Assembly (NCBI GenBank): GCA_963753225.1
Contig: CAVWBQ010000045.1
Location: 372,001 to 436,000, forward strand
DNA from: Palsa-504 sp963753225
Lineage (GTDB): Bacteria > Actinomycetota > Actinomycetes > Streptosporangiales > Streptosporangiaceae
DNA length: 64,000 nt
Direction of reading: 5' to 3'
How positions within the stretch are numbered: the stretch's first letter is position 1; each line of letters opens with the position of its first letter. This document shows, one piece after another, positions 24,657 through 33,349 of the stretch. The translations under genes and the position numbers were made by a program. Under the pieces are notes generated by a model. That model ran no database searches. It had not been told where the DNA came from and saw only the letters and a program-made list of their open reading frames with translations.

Positions 24657-27431
24657 ATGACTTATTCCCCTTTCGAGAGGTCAAGGCCGCTGGCAGGTCG
24701 CGGCCTTGAGAGCGCCCGGCTGGACCGCCTGCTGGAGGATACGCGGGCCGGGCAGAGCGCCGTGCTGGTGCTGCGCGGCGAACCGGGGATAGGAAAGACA
24801 GCGCTGCTGGGTTACGCGGCCGAGCGTGCCGCGGGCTTCCAGGTTGTCCGGGCGGCAGGCGCCGAGTCGGAGATGGAGCTTCCCTTTGCCAGCCTGCATC
24901 AGTTGTGCGGGCCGATGCTGAGCGGCCTCGGGCGGCTGCCGCCGCCGCAACGCGATGCGCTCGGGACGGCGTTCGGGTTGAGCTCCGGGACGCAGCCCGA
25001 CCGGTTCCTGATCGGCCTGGCGGTGCTCACCCTGCTCTCCGACACCGCCGAAAAACGGCCCCTGCTGTGCCTGATCGATGATGCCCAGTGGCTGGACCGG
25101 TCCTCGGCGCAGGTGCTCGCGTTCGTGGCGCGGCGCCTGCAGGCGGAGTCGGTCGTGCTGCTTTTCGCGGAACGCGAGCCGGGCCAGCTTGACGAACTCG
25201 CCAGGCTGCCGGATTTGCCGCTGCGGGGGCTGCCGGCCGGTAACGCGCACGAGCTGCTCGCGTCGGCCATCAGCGGGCCACTCGATCACCGAGTGCGGGA
25301 TCGGATACTCGCCGAGGCGCATGGCAACCCGCTGGCATTGCTTGAGCTGCCGCACGAATTGTCCCCAGCGGAACTGGCCGGCGGGTTCGGCCTGCCGGGC
25401 AGCCTACCGCTGCCGGGCCGGATCGAGGAAAGCTTTCTGCGGCGCGCACAGCAGCTTCCCGCCGCCACCCAGCGGCTACTGCTGGTGGCCGCGGCGGAGA
25501 CGACCGGCGAACCGATTCTGCTGTGGCAAGCGGTCAGGACGCTGGGTATCCCGGCCGAGGCGGCGGGCCCCGCGCAGGCAGATGGCCTGCTCGATCTCGG
25601 CGCGCAAGTCGTCTTTCGCCATTCGCTGCTGCGGTCGGCGGTCTACCGCGCCGCGGCGCCGGACGAACGCCGAAGCACGCATCTGGCCCTGGCCGCGGCC
25701 ACCGATGCGGAGACCGATCCCGACCGCCGGGCCTGGCATCGCGCCCACGCGACGCTAACCCCTGACGAGGACGTCGCCGACGAGCTGGAGCGCTCGGCGG
25801 GGCGGGCCCAAGCTCGCGGCGGGCTAGCTGCGGCCGCTGCCTTCCTGGAGCGCGCGGCGGCACTCACACCCGATCCGGGACGCCGGGCGCGGCGCGCGCT
25901 CTATGCCGCTCGGGCCAAGCACCTGGCCGGAGCACCCCACGAGGCCCTGACGCTTCTCGCAACCGCCGCTGCCGGGCCGCTGAGCGATCTCGACCGGGCC
26001 ATGCTCCAGCGCCTGCACGGGCAGATCGCCCTTGACGCCAGGCGCGGCGGGGACGCGGTACCACTGCTCATTGAGGCGGCCAGACAGCTCGGCCCTCTGG
26101 ATCCCACCCTCGCGCGCGAGACGCACCTGGAAGCGTTGCGAGCCGCGAGCATCGCAGGCCGGCTCGGCGTCGGCGCGCGGGCCGCCGCCGAGGCCGCTCG
26201 CCGGGCGCCCTCCCCGCAAGGGCCGCCGCGTGCTGTCGACCTGCTGCTCGAAGGCCTCGCCGTGCGTTTCACCGACGGTTACGCGGCCAGCGCGCCGGCG
26301 CTCAAGCGGGCCCTCAGCGAGGTCCGCGACCAAGGCGGGCGCGCCGGGCAAGACGTGCGCTGGCCGTGGACGGCCCGCCGCGTCGCGCCGGAGTTGTTCG
26401 ACGACGATGCATGGCATGAGCTGGGCACCCGCAACGTGCAGATCGCACGCGACGCCGGCGCGCTCGCGGTGCTCCCGCTGGCGCTGAACTACCTCGCGAC
26501 GCTGCGAACCTTCGAGGGTGACCTGGATGCCGCGGCGGCGCTGCTCGAAGAGGCCGAGGTGATCGCGGATGCCACCGGTGCCGCGCCCATCGTGTTCGGA
26601 AGACTGCAGCTCGCGGCATTTCGCGGCGACGAGGCGCAGGCATCGGTGCTGATCGAGGCCAGCGAGCCCGCGGCCCTCGCCCGGGGTGAGGGGGTTGTGC
26701 TCAGCTTCGCCGAGCACGGGCGCGCTGTGCTCCACAACGGCCTCGGCCACTATCAGACGGCACTGGATCCCGCCCAGAGCGCGAGCGCCCAGGACGAGCT
26801 GATGCTCTCGGTATGGTCGCTGCCCGAACTGGTCGAGGCGGCTGCCCGTTGCGGCAGGACCGATCTGGCGGCCGACGCGCTGGAGCGGCTCATCGAGCGA
26901 ACGCAAGCGGCCAGGACCGAGTTGGCGCTCGGCATCGAGGCGCGGTCACGGGCGCTGCTCAGCGACGGTGAGTCCGCCGAGGGCCTCCACCGCGAGGCGA
27001 TCCAGCGGCTCGACGGCACCCGCATGCGCTCCGCCCTGGCCCGCGCCCATCTGCTGTACGGCGAGTGGCTCCGCCGGGAGAACCGCCGCGGGGACGCGCG
27101 CGAGCAACTCAGGGCTGCCTACGAGGGGTTCACAGCGATGGGTATGGAGGCGTTCGGCGAGCGCGCCCGCCGCGAGCTGCTGGCTACTGGCGAGACCGTG
27201 CGCAAGCGGGCGGCCCAGACGCGCTATGAGTTCACCGCGCAGGAAGTGCAGATCGCCCAGCTTGCTGCTGACGGGCTTAGCAATCCGGAGATTGGCGCCC
27301 AGCTGTTCCTCAGCACCCGGACCGTCGAATGGCACCTGCGCAAGGTGTTCAGCAAGCTTGGCATCAGCTCGCGCCGGGAGCTGCGCCGGGCTCTGGCAGA
27401 GCTTACGCGGTCGGCCGCTGTGAGCTTGTGA
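24657..27431 (+). CDS. LuxR-family ATPase regulator (LAL), intact
   Basis: 924 residues. The N-terminal AAA/STAND ATPase has LRGEPGIGKTALL (Walker A, residues 41-48) and LLCLIDDAQWLD (Walker B, about 136-147), followed by SSAQVLAFVARRL and GNPLALLELP. A long TPR-like helical region with AHLLYGEWLRRENRR and RARRELLATGE precedes a LuxR HTH at the C-terminus (LAADGLSNPEIGAQLFLSTR, then TVEWHLRKVFSKLG). Such LALs are ligand- and ATP-dependent activators. Start ATG at 24657, with TACGAT seven bases before it and no SD, so possibly leaderless. An epoxide hydrolase follows 121 bp downstream on the same strand and is a plausible target. Confidence 0.92.
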   Translation: MTYSPFERSRPLAGRGLESARLDRLLEDTRAGQSAVLVLRGEPGIGKTALLGYAAERAAGFQVVRAAGAESEMELPFASLHQLCGPMLSGLGRLPPPQRDALGTAFGLSSGTQPDRFLIGLAVLTLLSDTAEKRPLLCLIDDAQWLDRSSAQVLAFVARRLQAESVVLLFAEREPGQLDELARLPDLPLRGLPAGNAHELLASAISGPLDHRVRDRILAEAHGNPLALLELPHELSPAELAGGFGLPGSLPLPGRIEESFLRRAQQLPAATQRLLLVAAAETTGEPILLWQAVRTLGIPAEAAGPAQADGLLDLGAQVVFRHSLLRSAVYRAAAPDERRSTHLALAAATDAETDPDRRAWHRAHATLTPDEDVADELERSAGRAQARGGLAAAAAFLERAAALTPDPGRRARRALYAARAKHLAGAPHEALTLLATAAAGPLSDLDRAMLQRLHGQIALDARRGGDAVPLLIEAARQLGPLDPTLARETHLEALRAASIAGRLGVGARAAAEAARRAPSPQGPPRAVDLLLEGLAVRFTDGYAASAPALKRALSEVRDQGGRAGQDVRWPWTARRVAPELFDDDAWHELGTRNVQIARDAGALAVLPLALNYLATLRTFEGDLDAAAALLEEAEVIADATGAAPIVFGRLQLAAFRGDEAQASVLIEASEPAALARGEGVVLSFAEHGRAVLHNGLGHYQTALDPAQSASAQDELMLSVWSLPELVEAAARCGRTDLAADALERLIERTQAARTELALGIEARSRALLSDGESAEGLHREAIQRLDGTRMRSALARAHLLYGEWLRRENRRGDAREQLRAAYEGFTAMGMEAFGERARRELLATGETVRKRAAQTRYEFTAQEVQIAQLAADGLSNPEIGAQLFLSTRTVEWHLRKVFSKLGISSRRELRRALAELTRSAAVSL

Positions 27432-27452
27432 CCGGCGGCTGGCCGGCGCGCG

Positions 27453-27494
27453 CCAGTGGGACCACCAGTGAACCACCAGGGTGTCTCCCTGGGG
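27453..27494 (+). promoter_or_regulatory. Direct and inverted CCAGG repeats upstream of the hydrolase
   Basis: ACCACCAGTG and ACCACCAGGG stand as direct repeats with a one-base gap, and CCAGGG-TGTCT-CCCTGG (27476-27492) forms an inverted repeat. The block lies about 60-100 bp before the epoxide hydrolase ATG, a suitable place for activator binding. A related pair occurs at 59121-59142 beside another LAL. Role is inferred from position and recurrence. Confidence 0.45.
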
Positions 27495-27552
27495 TGACGC
27501 AGCGGTTGAGATCGTTAGTGTCGTCCCTGACCCAAACCCCAGGGAGGCGGCA

Positions 27553-28485
27553 ATGACCACCGTTGAGAACCGCACCAGCGCCGCGAGTGGACAGGCGCCG
27601 GGACTCTTGCCCAGCGACCTTCGCGAGGGCTACGCCGAGATCGGCGACGTGCGACTGCATTACGTCGAGGCCGGCGAGGGGCCGCTGGTCGTCCTGCTGC
27701 ACGGCTTCCCCGAGTTCTGGTACGGCTGGCGGAAGCAGATCCAGCCGCTCGCGGCGGCGGGCTTCCGGGTCGTCGCACCCGATATGCGCGGCTACAACCT
27801 GTCCTCGCGGCCGAAGGGCGTCAAGGCCTATGACACCGACCAGCTGACCGCCGACATCCGGGGTCTGATCCGCGAACGCGGTGCCGAGTCCGCGATGCTG
27901 GCCGGTCACGACTGGGGCGGAAGCGTCGCCTGGGCGACCGCGATGAAGTACCCCGAGGTCGTGGACCGGCTGGCCATCCTCAATGCGGCCCACCCGCGCA
28001 AGCTCTCGCAGGGACTGCACCACCCCGGCCAGCTCCGCCGGTCCTGGTATTTCTTCTTCTTCGACCTCCCGGACCTGCCCGAAAGCATCGTGCACGCCAA
28101 CCGCTGGCATTTCTTCCGGCACTTCCTGCGCGACGCCCGCCCGGCCTACACGCCGGAGGAGATCGACCGCTACGTCGAGGCCTGGTCCCAGCCAGGCGCG
28201 GCCACCGGGATGATCAACTACTATCGGTCCTCGGTGCGGACCTCGCCTAAGAAGGCCGAGGCGGCGCTTCGCCCGATCTCGGCGCCCACCCTGGTTATCT
28301 GGGGGCAGCGCGATCACTACCTCGGTCCTGAACTAGCCGAGCCCGACCACGACGACGTGCCCAACCTGGACCGCGTCGAGCGCCTGCCCGACGCCTCGCA
28401 CTGGGTGCACCACGACGAGGCCGGGCGCGTCAATCAGCTGCTCACCGACTTCTTCCACCCCGCCCTGCCCGCCAGCAACCGCTGA
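27553..28485 (+). CDS. Epoxide hydrolase-type alpha/beta hydrolase
   Basis: 310 residues from the ATG at 27553, five bases after GGGAGG. It has LLHGFPEFWYGWRKQI (oxyanion hole), the Asp-nucleophile elbow MLAGHDWGGSVAW, the lid with RSWYFFFFDLPDLPE, an acid region LVIWGQRDHYLG, and the catalytic His in LPDASHWVHHDEA. The set is typical of soluble epoxide hydrolases (EC 3.3.2 type), which open epoxides to diols. Position directly after an intact LAL suggests regulation by it. The 5' half of a sister gene lies at 36263. Confidence 0.92.
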   Translation: MTTVENRTSAASGQAPGLLPSDLREGYAEIGDVRLHYVEAGEGPLVVLLHGFPEFWYGWRKQIQPLAAAGFRVVAPDMRGYNLSSRPKGVKAYDTDQLTADIRGLIRERGAESAMLAGHDWGGSVAWATAMKYPEVVDRLAILNAAHPRKLSQGLHHPGQLRRSWYFFFFDLPDLPESIVHANRWHFFRHFLRDARPAYTPEEIDRYVEAWSQPGAATGMINYYRSSVRTSPKKAEAALRPISAPTLVIWGQRDHYLGPELAEPDHDDVPNLDRVERLPDASHWVHHDEAGRVNQLLTDFFHPALPASNR

Positions 28486-28956
28486 ATGTCGGCGGCTGTC
28501 GAAGCCGCGGGTCAGGGAGGCGCGGTGACAGGGGCGCACTGGGCGTCCTCGGTCTTGCACAATGGCCTCGGACGCTACGCCGACGTGCTGGCGGCGGCGC
28601 TAGAGGCCACCCGGGACGTCGGCGTGTACGTCTCCATCCTGGATGCGCCGAGCTGGTCGAGGCCGCCGCCCGATCTGGCCCTCGGCATCGAGGCGCGCTG
28701 CCGGGAGCTGCTGAGCGATGGCGAGACCGCACGCAAACGCACCGTCGAGACCTCGGACCAGCTCACGGCGCAGGTAACACTCATCGCGCGGCTTGCCCGC
28801 GACGGCCTGTCGAACCCGGGGATCGCCGTCCAGTTGTTCCTGTCGGCCCGTACCGGCGAATGGCACATGCGCAAGATATTCACCAAGCTTGGCATCGGCT
28901 CGCGCCGCGAGCTGCGCGAGGCACTGCCGGCCGTCCCCCATGGCCCTCGGGCGTGA
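28486..28956 (+). pseudogene. LAL regulator remnant keeping the HTH
   Basis: A 156-codon open frame starting immediately after the hydrolase stop. It contains patches of LAL sequence with deletions between them: HWASSVLHNGLGRYADVLAAA, a short SILDAPSWSRPP joint, DLALGIEARCRELLSDGETARKR, then the complete LuxR HTH with ARLARDGLSNPGIAVQLFLSAR and TGEWHMRKIFTKLGIGSRREL. The ATPase and most of the TPR-like region are gone. TGEW replaces the nearly invariant TVEW at the recognition helix. It might make a stand-alone DNA-binding fragment, but is more likely debris. Confidence 0.7.
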
Positions 28957-29099
28957 TACCACCGTCCGTTCCGTGAAATTTCATAATTCCGAACGGGACG
29001 TGGTGTTATGGTTCCCAGACGTCGCCGCGCGCCTCGTTCGGCCACGCAACGACCGCGTGAAGAGACTGCCGGTAGGCGCCGGACCCGGGGAGTCGTGCA

Positions 29100-31873
29100 G
29101 TGGCGGAGTTGCTCGGACGTCGTGGCGAGTGTGAAGCGCTCGACCGGCTTGTGGCCGACGTGCTCGCCGGTTCGAGTCGCGTCCTCGTCCTGCGCGGCGA
29201 GGCAGGTGTGGGCAAGAGCGCCCTGCTGGCCTACCTGTCCGGCCGGATCGCCAGTGAGGCGGGAGGTGGGTGGGAAGTCGCGTCCGCCGTCGGGGTGGAG
29301 TCGGAGATGGACCTGGCCTACAGCGGCCTGCATCAGCTGTGCGCGCCCCTGCTGGACAACCTCGACGAGCTGCCGGTCCCGCAACGCGACGCGCTGGCGA
29401 CCGTGTTCGGGCTGGGTACTGGTCCCGCGCCCGACCGGTTCCTGGTGGGACTGGCCGCGCTGACGCTGGTGGCGCAGGCCGCCGAGCAGCAGCCGCTGGC
29501 CTGCATCGTCGACGACGCACAGTGGCTGGACAGCGCCTCCGCGCAGCTCCTCGCGTTCGTGGGCCGCCGCCTGCTGGCCGAGCGGGTCGCGCTGGTGTGC
29601 GCGGCGCGCACCGGCACCGGAGACGGCGTGCTGGCCGACCTGCCCGCGCTGGAGATCCGCGGGCTCAGCGACGGCGACGCGCGGCCGCTGCTGCTGGGCC
29701 ACGTGCACGGCCCGATCGACGCGGCCGTCACCGATCAGATCATCGCGGAGAGCCGCGGCAACCCGCTCGCGCTCCTGGAGTTGCCGCGCACCTGGGACGC
29801 GGCCGACCTGGCCGGGGGATTCGGCCTGCCCGCCAGTCAGTCGGTGGCCGGCAAGATCGAGCACAGCTACGTCCAGCGTCTCCGGCTGCTACCAGCCGAC
29901 ACTCGGCTGCTCGTCCTCACCGCGGCCGCGGAACCCCTCGGCGATCCGGTGCTGCTCCGCGGCGCCGTCGGCGCGCTGGGCATCGACATGATGGCGGCGG
30001 CTCCCGCCGCGGACGCCGGGCTTATTCAGCTGCGCCTTCGCGTGGAGTTCGCCCACCCGCTGGTCCGGTCGGCCGCCTACCGAGCGGCCGACGCCGCCGA
30101 CCGTCGCCGTGCGCACCGTGCCCTCGCCGACGCCACCGACGCCCTGACCGACCCGGACCGGCGGGCCTGGCACTGTGCCCGCGCCACCTCCGGGCCCGAT
30201 GAGGAGGTGGCGGCCGAACTGGAGCAGTCGGCCGGCCGGGCCCAGGCCCGGGCCGGGCTCGCGGCCGCCGCCGCCTTCATGACCCGCGCCACCGAGCTGA
30301 CCCCGCTTCCCGAGGCGCGGACCCGGCGCGCGCTGGCCGCCGCCTTCGCCAACGTCCAGGCCGGCGCCTTCGAGAGCACCCGAACCCTGCTCACCATCGC
30401 CCGGGACGGCCCGGTCGACGAGCTGCAGCGCGCCCAGATCGATTTGGTGCGTGCTCAGATGGCTTTCGCCTCCAGCCGGGGCAACGAAGCGACGCTGCTG
30501 CTGCTGGCTGCGGCCCAGCGGCTCCAGCCGCTGAATCTCCAGCTCGCGCGCCAGACCTACCTGGACGCCTTCTCCGCTGCCCAGTTCGCGGCCCGGCTCA
30601 ACGAGGGCGTCGGCACCGCCGAGGTGGCCCGGGCCGCCCACGCCGCACCGCGTCGGCCGGACGACGAGCCCACGCCCGGCGACTTGCTACTGGATGCCTT
30701 CGTAGCACTCACTGATGACTACGCCACGGCCGTTCCCCCAGGCCGGGACGCCCTGACCAGGCTCCGCCGCGACCCGGGCTCGGCCAGGGAGAACTTGCGC
30801 TGGTTGTGGCAGGGGTGCGTGCTCGCCCTCGAACTGTGGGACGACGAGAGCGCGTACGTCCTGTCCGGCCATCACCTTCAGATGGCACGCAAGACGGGAG
30901 CGCTCAGCGAGCTCCCGCTCGCGTTCGGATCGCGCATGCCCATTCTGGTGTTCTGCGGCGAGGTCGCTGCGGCGGCCTCGCTGGTCGAGGAATCACGGTC
31001 GATACACGAGGCGGCGGGGATCGCCGAGGCGCCGTACGGCGCGCTGGTCCTCACCGCGTGGCGGGGCCAGGCCCGCGAGGGCAGAGAACTGATCGACGTC
31101 ACGATCGGTGAGGCCAGCGCCCGCGGAGAGGGAGTCGGAGTCGCCATCTGTGAGTACTCCCACGCCGTCTTGTGCAATGGCCTGGGCCAGTACGATGAGG
31201 CACTCGCCGCCGCCCGCGGCGCTTGCGCGGATCCGACCGAGATGGTGGCTCACAACTGGGGCATGATCGAGCTGATCGAGTCGGCCGCGCGAACCGGAAG
31301 GACCGACCTGGCGGCGGAGGCCCTCCAGCGGCTGACCACGAAGACGCAGGCGTGCCGGACCGCCTGGGCGCTCGGGATCGAGGCCCGTTCGCGAGCCCTG
31401 CTGAGCACCGGAGACATCGCTGAGCGCGAGTTTCGCGAGGCTGTAGGGCACCTCAGCCGGGCGCGAGTGCACGGCGAGCTCGCCCGCGCTCACCTGCTGT
31501 ACGGGGAATGGCTCCGGCAGGACGGTCGCCGGGTCGACGCCCGCCGCGAGTTGACCCGAGCCTACGAGATGTTCACCGCCATGGGAATGGAGGGTTTCGC
31601 GGAGCGCACTCGCCGCGAACTGCTGGCCACCGGCGCAGCCGTACGCCAGCGCGCTGCCGATGCCGTCGAGCAGCTCACGGAGCAGGAGGCACTCATCGCG
31701 CGGCTTGCCCGGGACGGCCTGTCGATCCGGAGATCGGCGCCCAGCTGTTTCTCAGCACCCGCACCATCGAATGGCACCTGCGGAAGGTATACACCAAGCT
31801 GGGCGTCAGCTCCAGGCGGCAACTGCAGGCGGCCATGGCCGATCGTGGTCTGCCGGTTACGACCGGTTGTTAG
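29100..31873 (+). pseudogene. LAL regulator disrupted by a single-base deletion in the HTH
   Basis: From a GTG at 29100 (GGGGAG seven bases upstream) about 875 codons of a normal LAL are intact: Walker A LRGEAGVGKSALL (residues 33-40), Walker B LACIVDDAQWLD, the TPR-like region and RTRRELLATGA. At about 31725 the DNA reads CTGTCGATCCGGAG where relatives need CTGTCGAATCCGGAG (Leu-Ser-Asn-Pro-Glu). Loss of one A shifts the HTH into another frame, where EIGAQLFLSTRTIEWHLRKV and YTKLGVSSRRQLQAAM are found and end at 31873. The actual frame instead runs through into the next gene. A sequencing error would give the same picture, so this may be functional. Confidence 0.8.
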
Positions 31874-31943
31874 TACCTTCGGCCCGCAGGGTAGGGTCCT
31901 TCGCCTGCTGCAAGCCCGGTGCCCGGCCGGTGGACTGGGTGCC

Positions 31944-32468
31944 GTGACAGGCCATACTGTCGTCGGCGATCGCGTTGTGCTCAATGTCGGCTTCCGTGCC
32001 GCCCGGACCCGGCTGAAGGTCTTGGCTGAGGGCGGGATGTTGCTGCGGGCCTCCGAGGTGGCCTACGGCGAGGGCATCACCGCCTTGGTGGAGCTCGCTG
32101 GCCCGGCTGCCGGCCTGACCCGGCTGGCCGACGTCTGCCTGGAAGACCTGACCCAAACAGATGACTGCGCGCATATCGCGCTCCAGTGGGAGGCCATCGG
32201 CGCTGACGGCGAGCTGTTCACGGCCCTGCTTGCTGATCTGATGCTGGTTCCGGCCGGGGACCAGATCACGGCTCTCTCCCTGACGGGGGCATACTGGCCG
32301 CCGCCTGGGCGAGCTGGCGCCGGCCCGGGCCAGGTGATCGCGCGCTGCTGCGCCACGACGGTGACCGGCAGCTTCCTGGACTCGGTGGCCTGCGAGCTCG
32401 GCCGTCCTGCGGGCACGGCAGGGACTACAGGTCATAGCCCGATCCCTGACCACGGGAGCCAGCCATAA
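31944..32468 (+). CDS. Conserved protein, probable SRPBCC-like fold
   Basis: 174 residues from the GTG at 31944, in the same frame as the broken LAL run-through but a distinct gene. The sequence VGFRAARTRLKVLAEGGMLLRASE followed by TRLADVCLEDLTQTDDCAHIALQWEAIGADGELFTALLADLMLVPA and AYWPPPGRAGAGPGQVIARCCATTVTGSFLDSVA is the pattern of small actinobacterial proteins (SRPBCC/START-like hypothetical group) with a C-terminal helix FLDSVA. Start is preceded by a weak GGTGGA. Binding of a small hydrophobic ligand is possible but not shown. Confidence 0.65.
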   Translation: MTGHTVVGDRVVLNVGFRAARTRLKVLAEGGMLLRASEVAYGEGITALVELAGPAAGLTRLADVCLEDLTQTDDCAHIALQWEAIGADGELFTALLADLMLVPAGDQITALSLTGAYWPPPGRAGAGPGQVIARCCATTVTGSFLDSVACELGRPAGTAGTTGHSPIPDHGSQP

Positions 32469-32578
32469 GAATCAGCGCGCAGATTCACACGCCGCGATCG
32501 GCCAACCCCGCGGCAAGCGCCCGTCTGGATCACGTTTTCTGTGCTGCGCATATCGTCTCGTTCTGGCGCGCGGAACGC

Positions 32579-33271
32579 TTATAGCCGCAATTCAGCATCG
32601 CCGACCCTGAGAATTTGCCCGGTGAGGCGGTGGCCATGCTCGCTGAGCAGGTACGCGATGACGTCTGCGACCTGGCTGGGTGCGCACGGCCTGCGGACTT
32701 CGAGAGAAACAGCGTTGACGGTGATGTTGCGCTCACGCAGCTCCAGCGCGAGCGCTCGCGTCAGCGCGTCTGTGGTGGCCTTGGTTGCCGCATAGAGGCC
32801 GTGGGTCCTCAGCGACGAACCGTCCGCTGAGCTGGACAGGTTGACGATCGCGCCGCCGTTGCGGAGGTGACGGGCCGCCTGCTGGTTGACGACGAAGGTG
32901 GCCCGCGTGTTGATCCGGACCAGTGCGTCGAACTCGTCGAGGCCGGCCCCGGTCACTGAAGACGCGGTGATCCGGCTGCCGGCGGCGTGCACGACGGCGT
33001 CGATGCCGCCGAACGCCGCGATCGTCTCGGCAAAGAGCCTCTGCACGTCCAGGTCGTCAGCGATGTCGGCGCGGACGGCCACGGCGTTGCCGTTGTCCGC
33101 GAGGACCGCTTCGACGGTCGACTCGGCCGCCCGCTGGTCGTGGAGGTAGCCGACGACGACGGCGTAGCCGCAGGCCGCCAGGCGGCGGATCGCCGCCCGG
33201 CCGACGCCGCGGGACCCTCCGGTGACGATTGCCACGTGACCTGCAGGCGACCCGTTGAGGGCGGTATTCAT
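32579..33271 (-). CDS. SDR-family oxidoreductase
   Basis: 230 residues. NAD(P) motif TGGSRGVG (residues 17-24), the HAAG motif in DAVVHAAGS, and the catalytic set Ser in VNLSSSAD, then Y160-A-A-T-K164 in GLYAATKA. The C-terminus has TVNAVSLEVRRPCAPSQVADVIAYLLSE and GQILRVGDAEL, as in 3-oxoacyl-ACP-reductase-like SDRs, although the usual PG motif after TVNAV is replaced. Start ATG at 33271; a longer frame to 33319 has no support. It is divergent from the LAL gene starting at 33350 and shares a 78-bp intergenic region, which suggests it may be a target of that regulator. Confidence 0.9.
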   Translation of the reverse strand: MNTALNGSPAGHVAIVTGGSRGVGRAAIRRLAACGYAVVVGYLHDQRAAESTVEAVLADNGNAVAVRADIADDLDVQRLFAETIAAFGGIDAVVHAAGSRITASSVTGAGLDEFDALVRINTRATFVVNQQAARHLRNGGAIVNLSSSADGSSLRTHGLYAATKATTDALTRALALELRERNITVNAVSLEVRRPCAPSQVADVIAYLLSEHGHRLTGQILRVGDAELRL

Positions 33272-33314
33272 GGCACGAGCCTGGATGGCATCACGCCACC
33301 TTCGAGCCAGGGTA

Positions 33315-33349
33315 TTCACTTGCCCCGGCTACGGGCTTATCGTTACGCC
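33315..33349 (+). promoter_or_regulatory. Promoter for a leaderless LAL mRNA
   Basis: TTCACT (33315-33320), a 17-bp spacer and TATCGT (33338-33343) stand six bases before the ATG at 33350, and no SD is present. The transcript should therefore begin at or very near the start codon. The boxes are imperfect matches. Confidence 0.45.

Noticed and set aside
29100..32468. Single 1,122-residue LAL fused to a downstream domain
   Set aside because: The apparent fusion arises from a frameshift in the HTH; the correct HTH lies in another frame and the downstream protein has its own GTG start.
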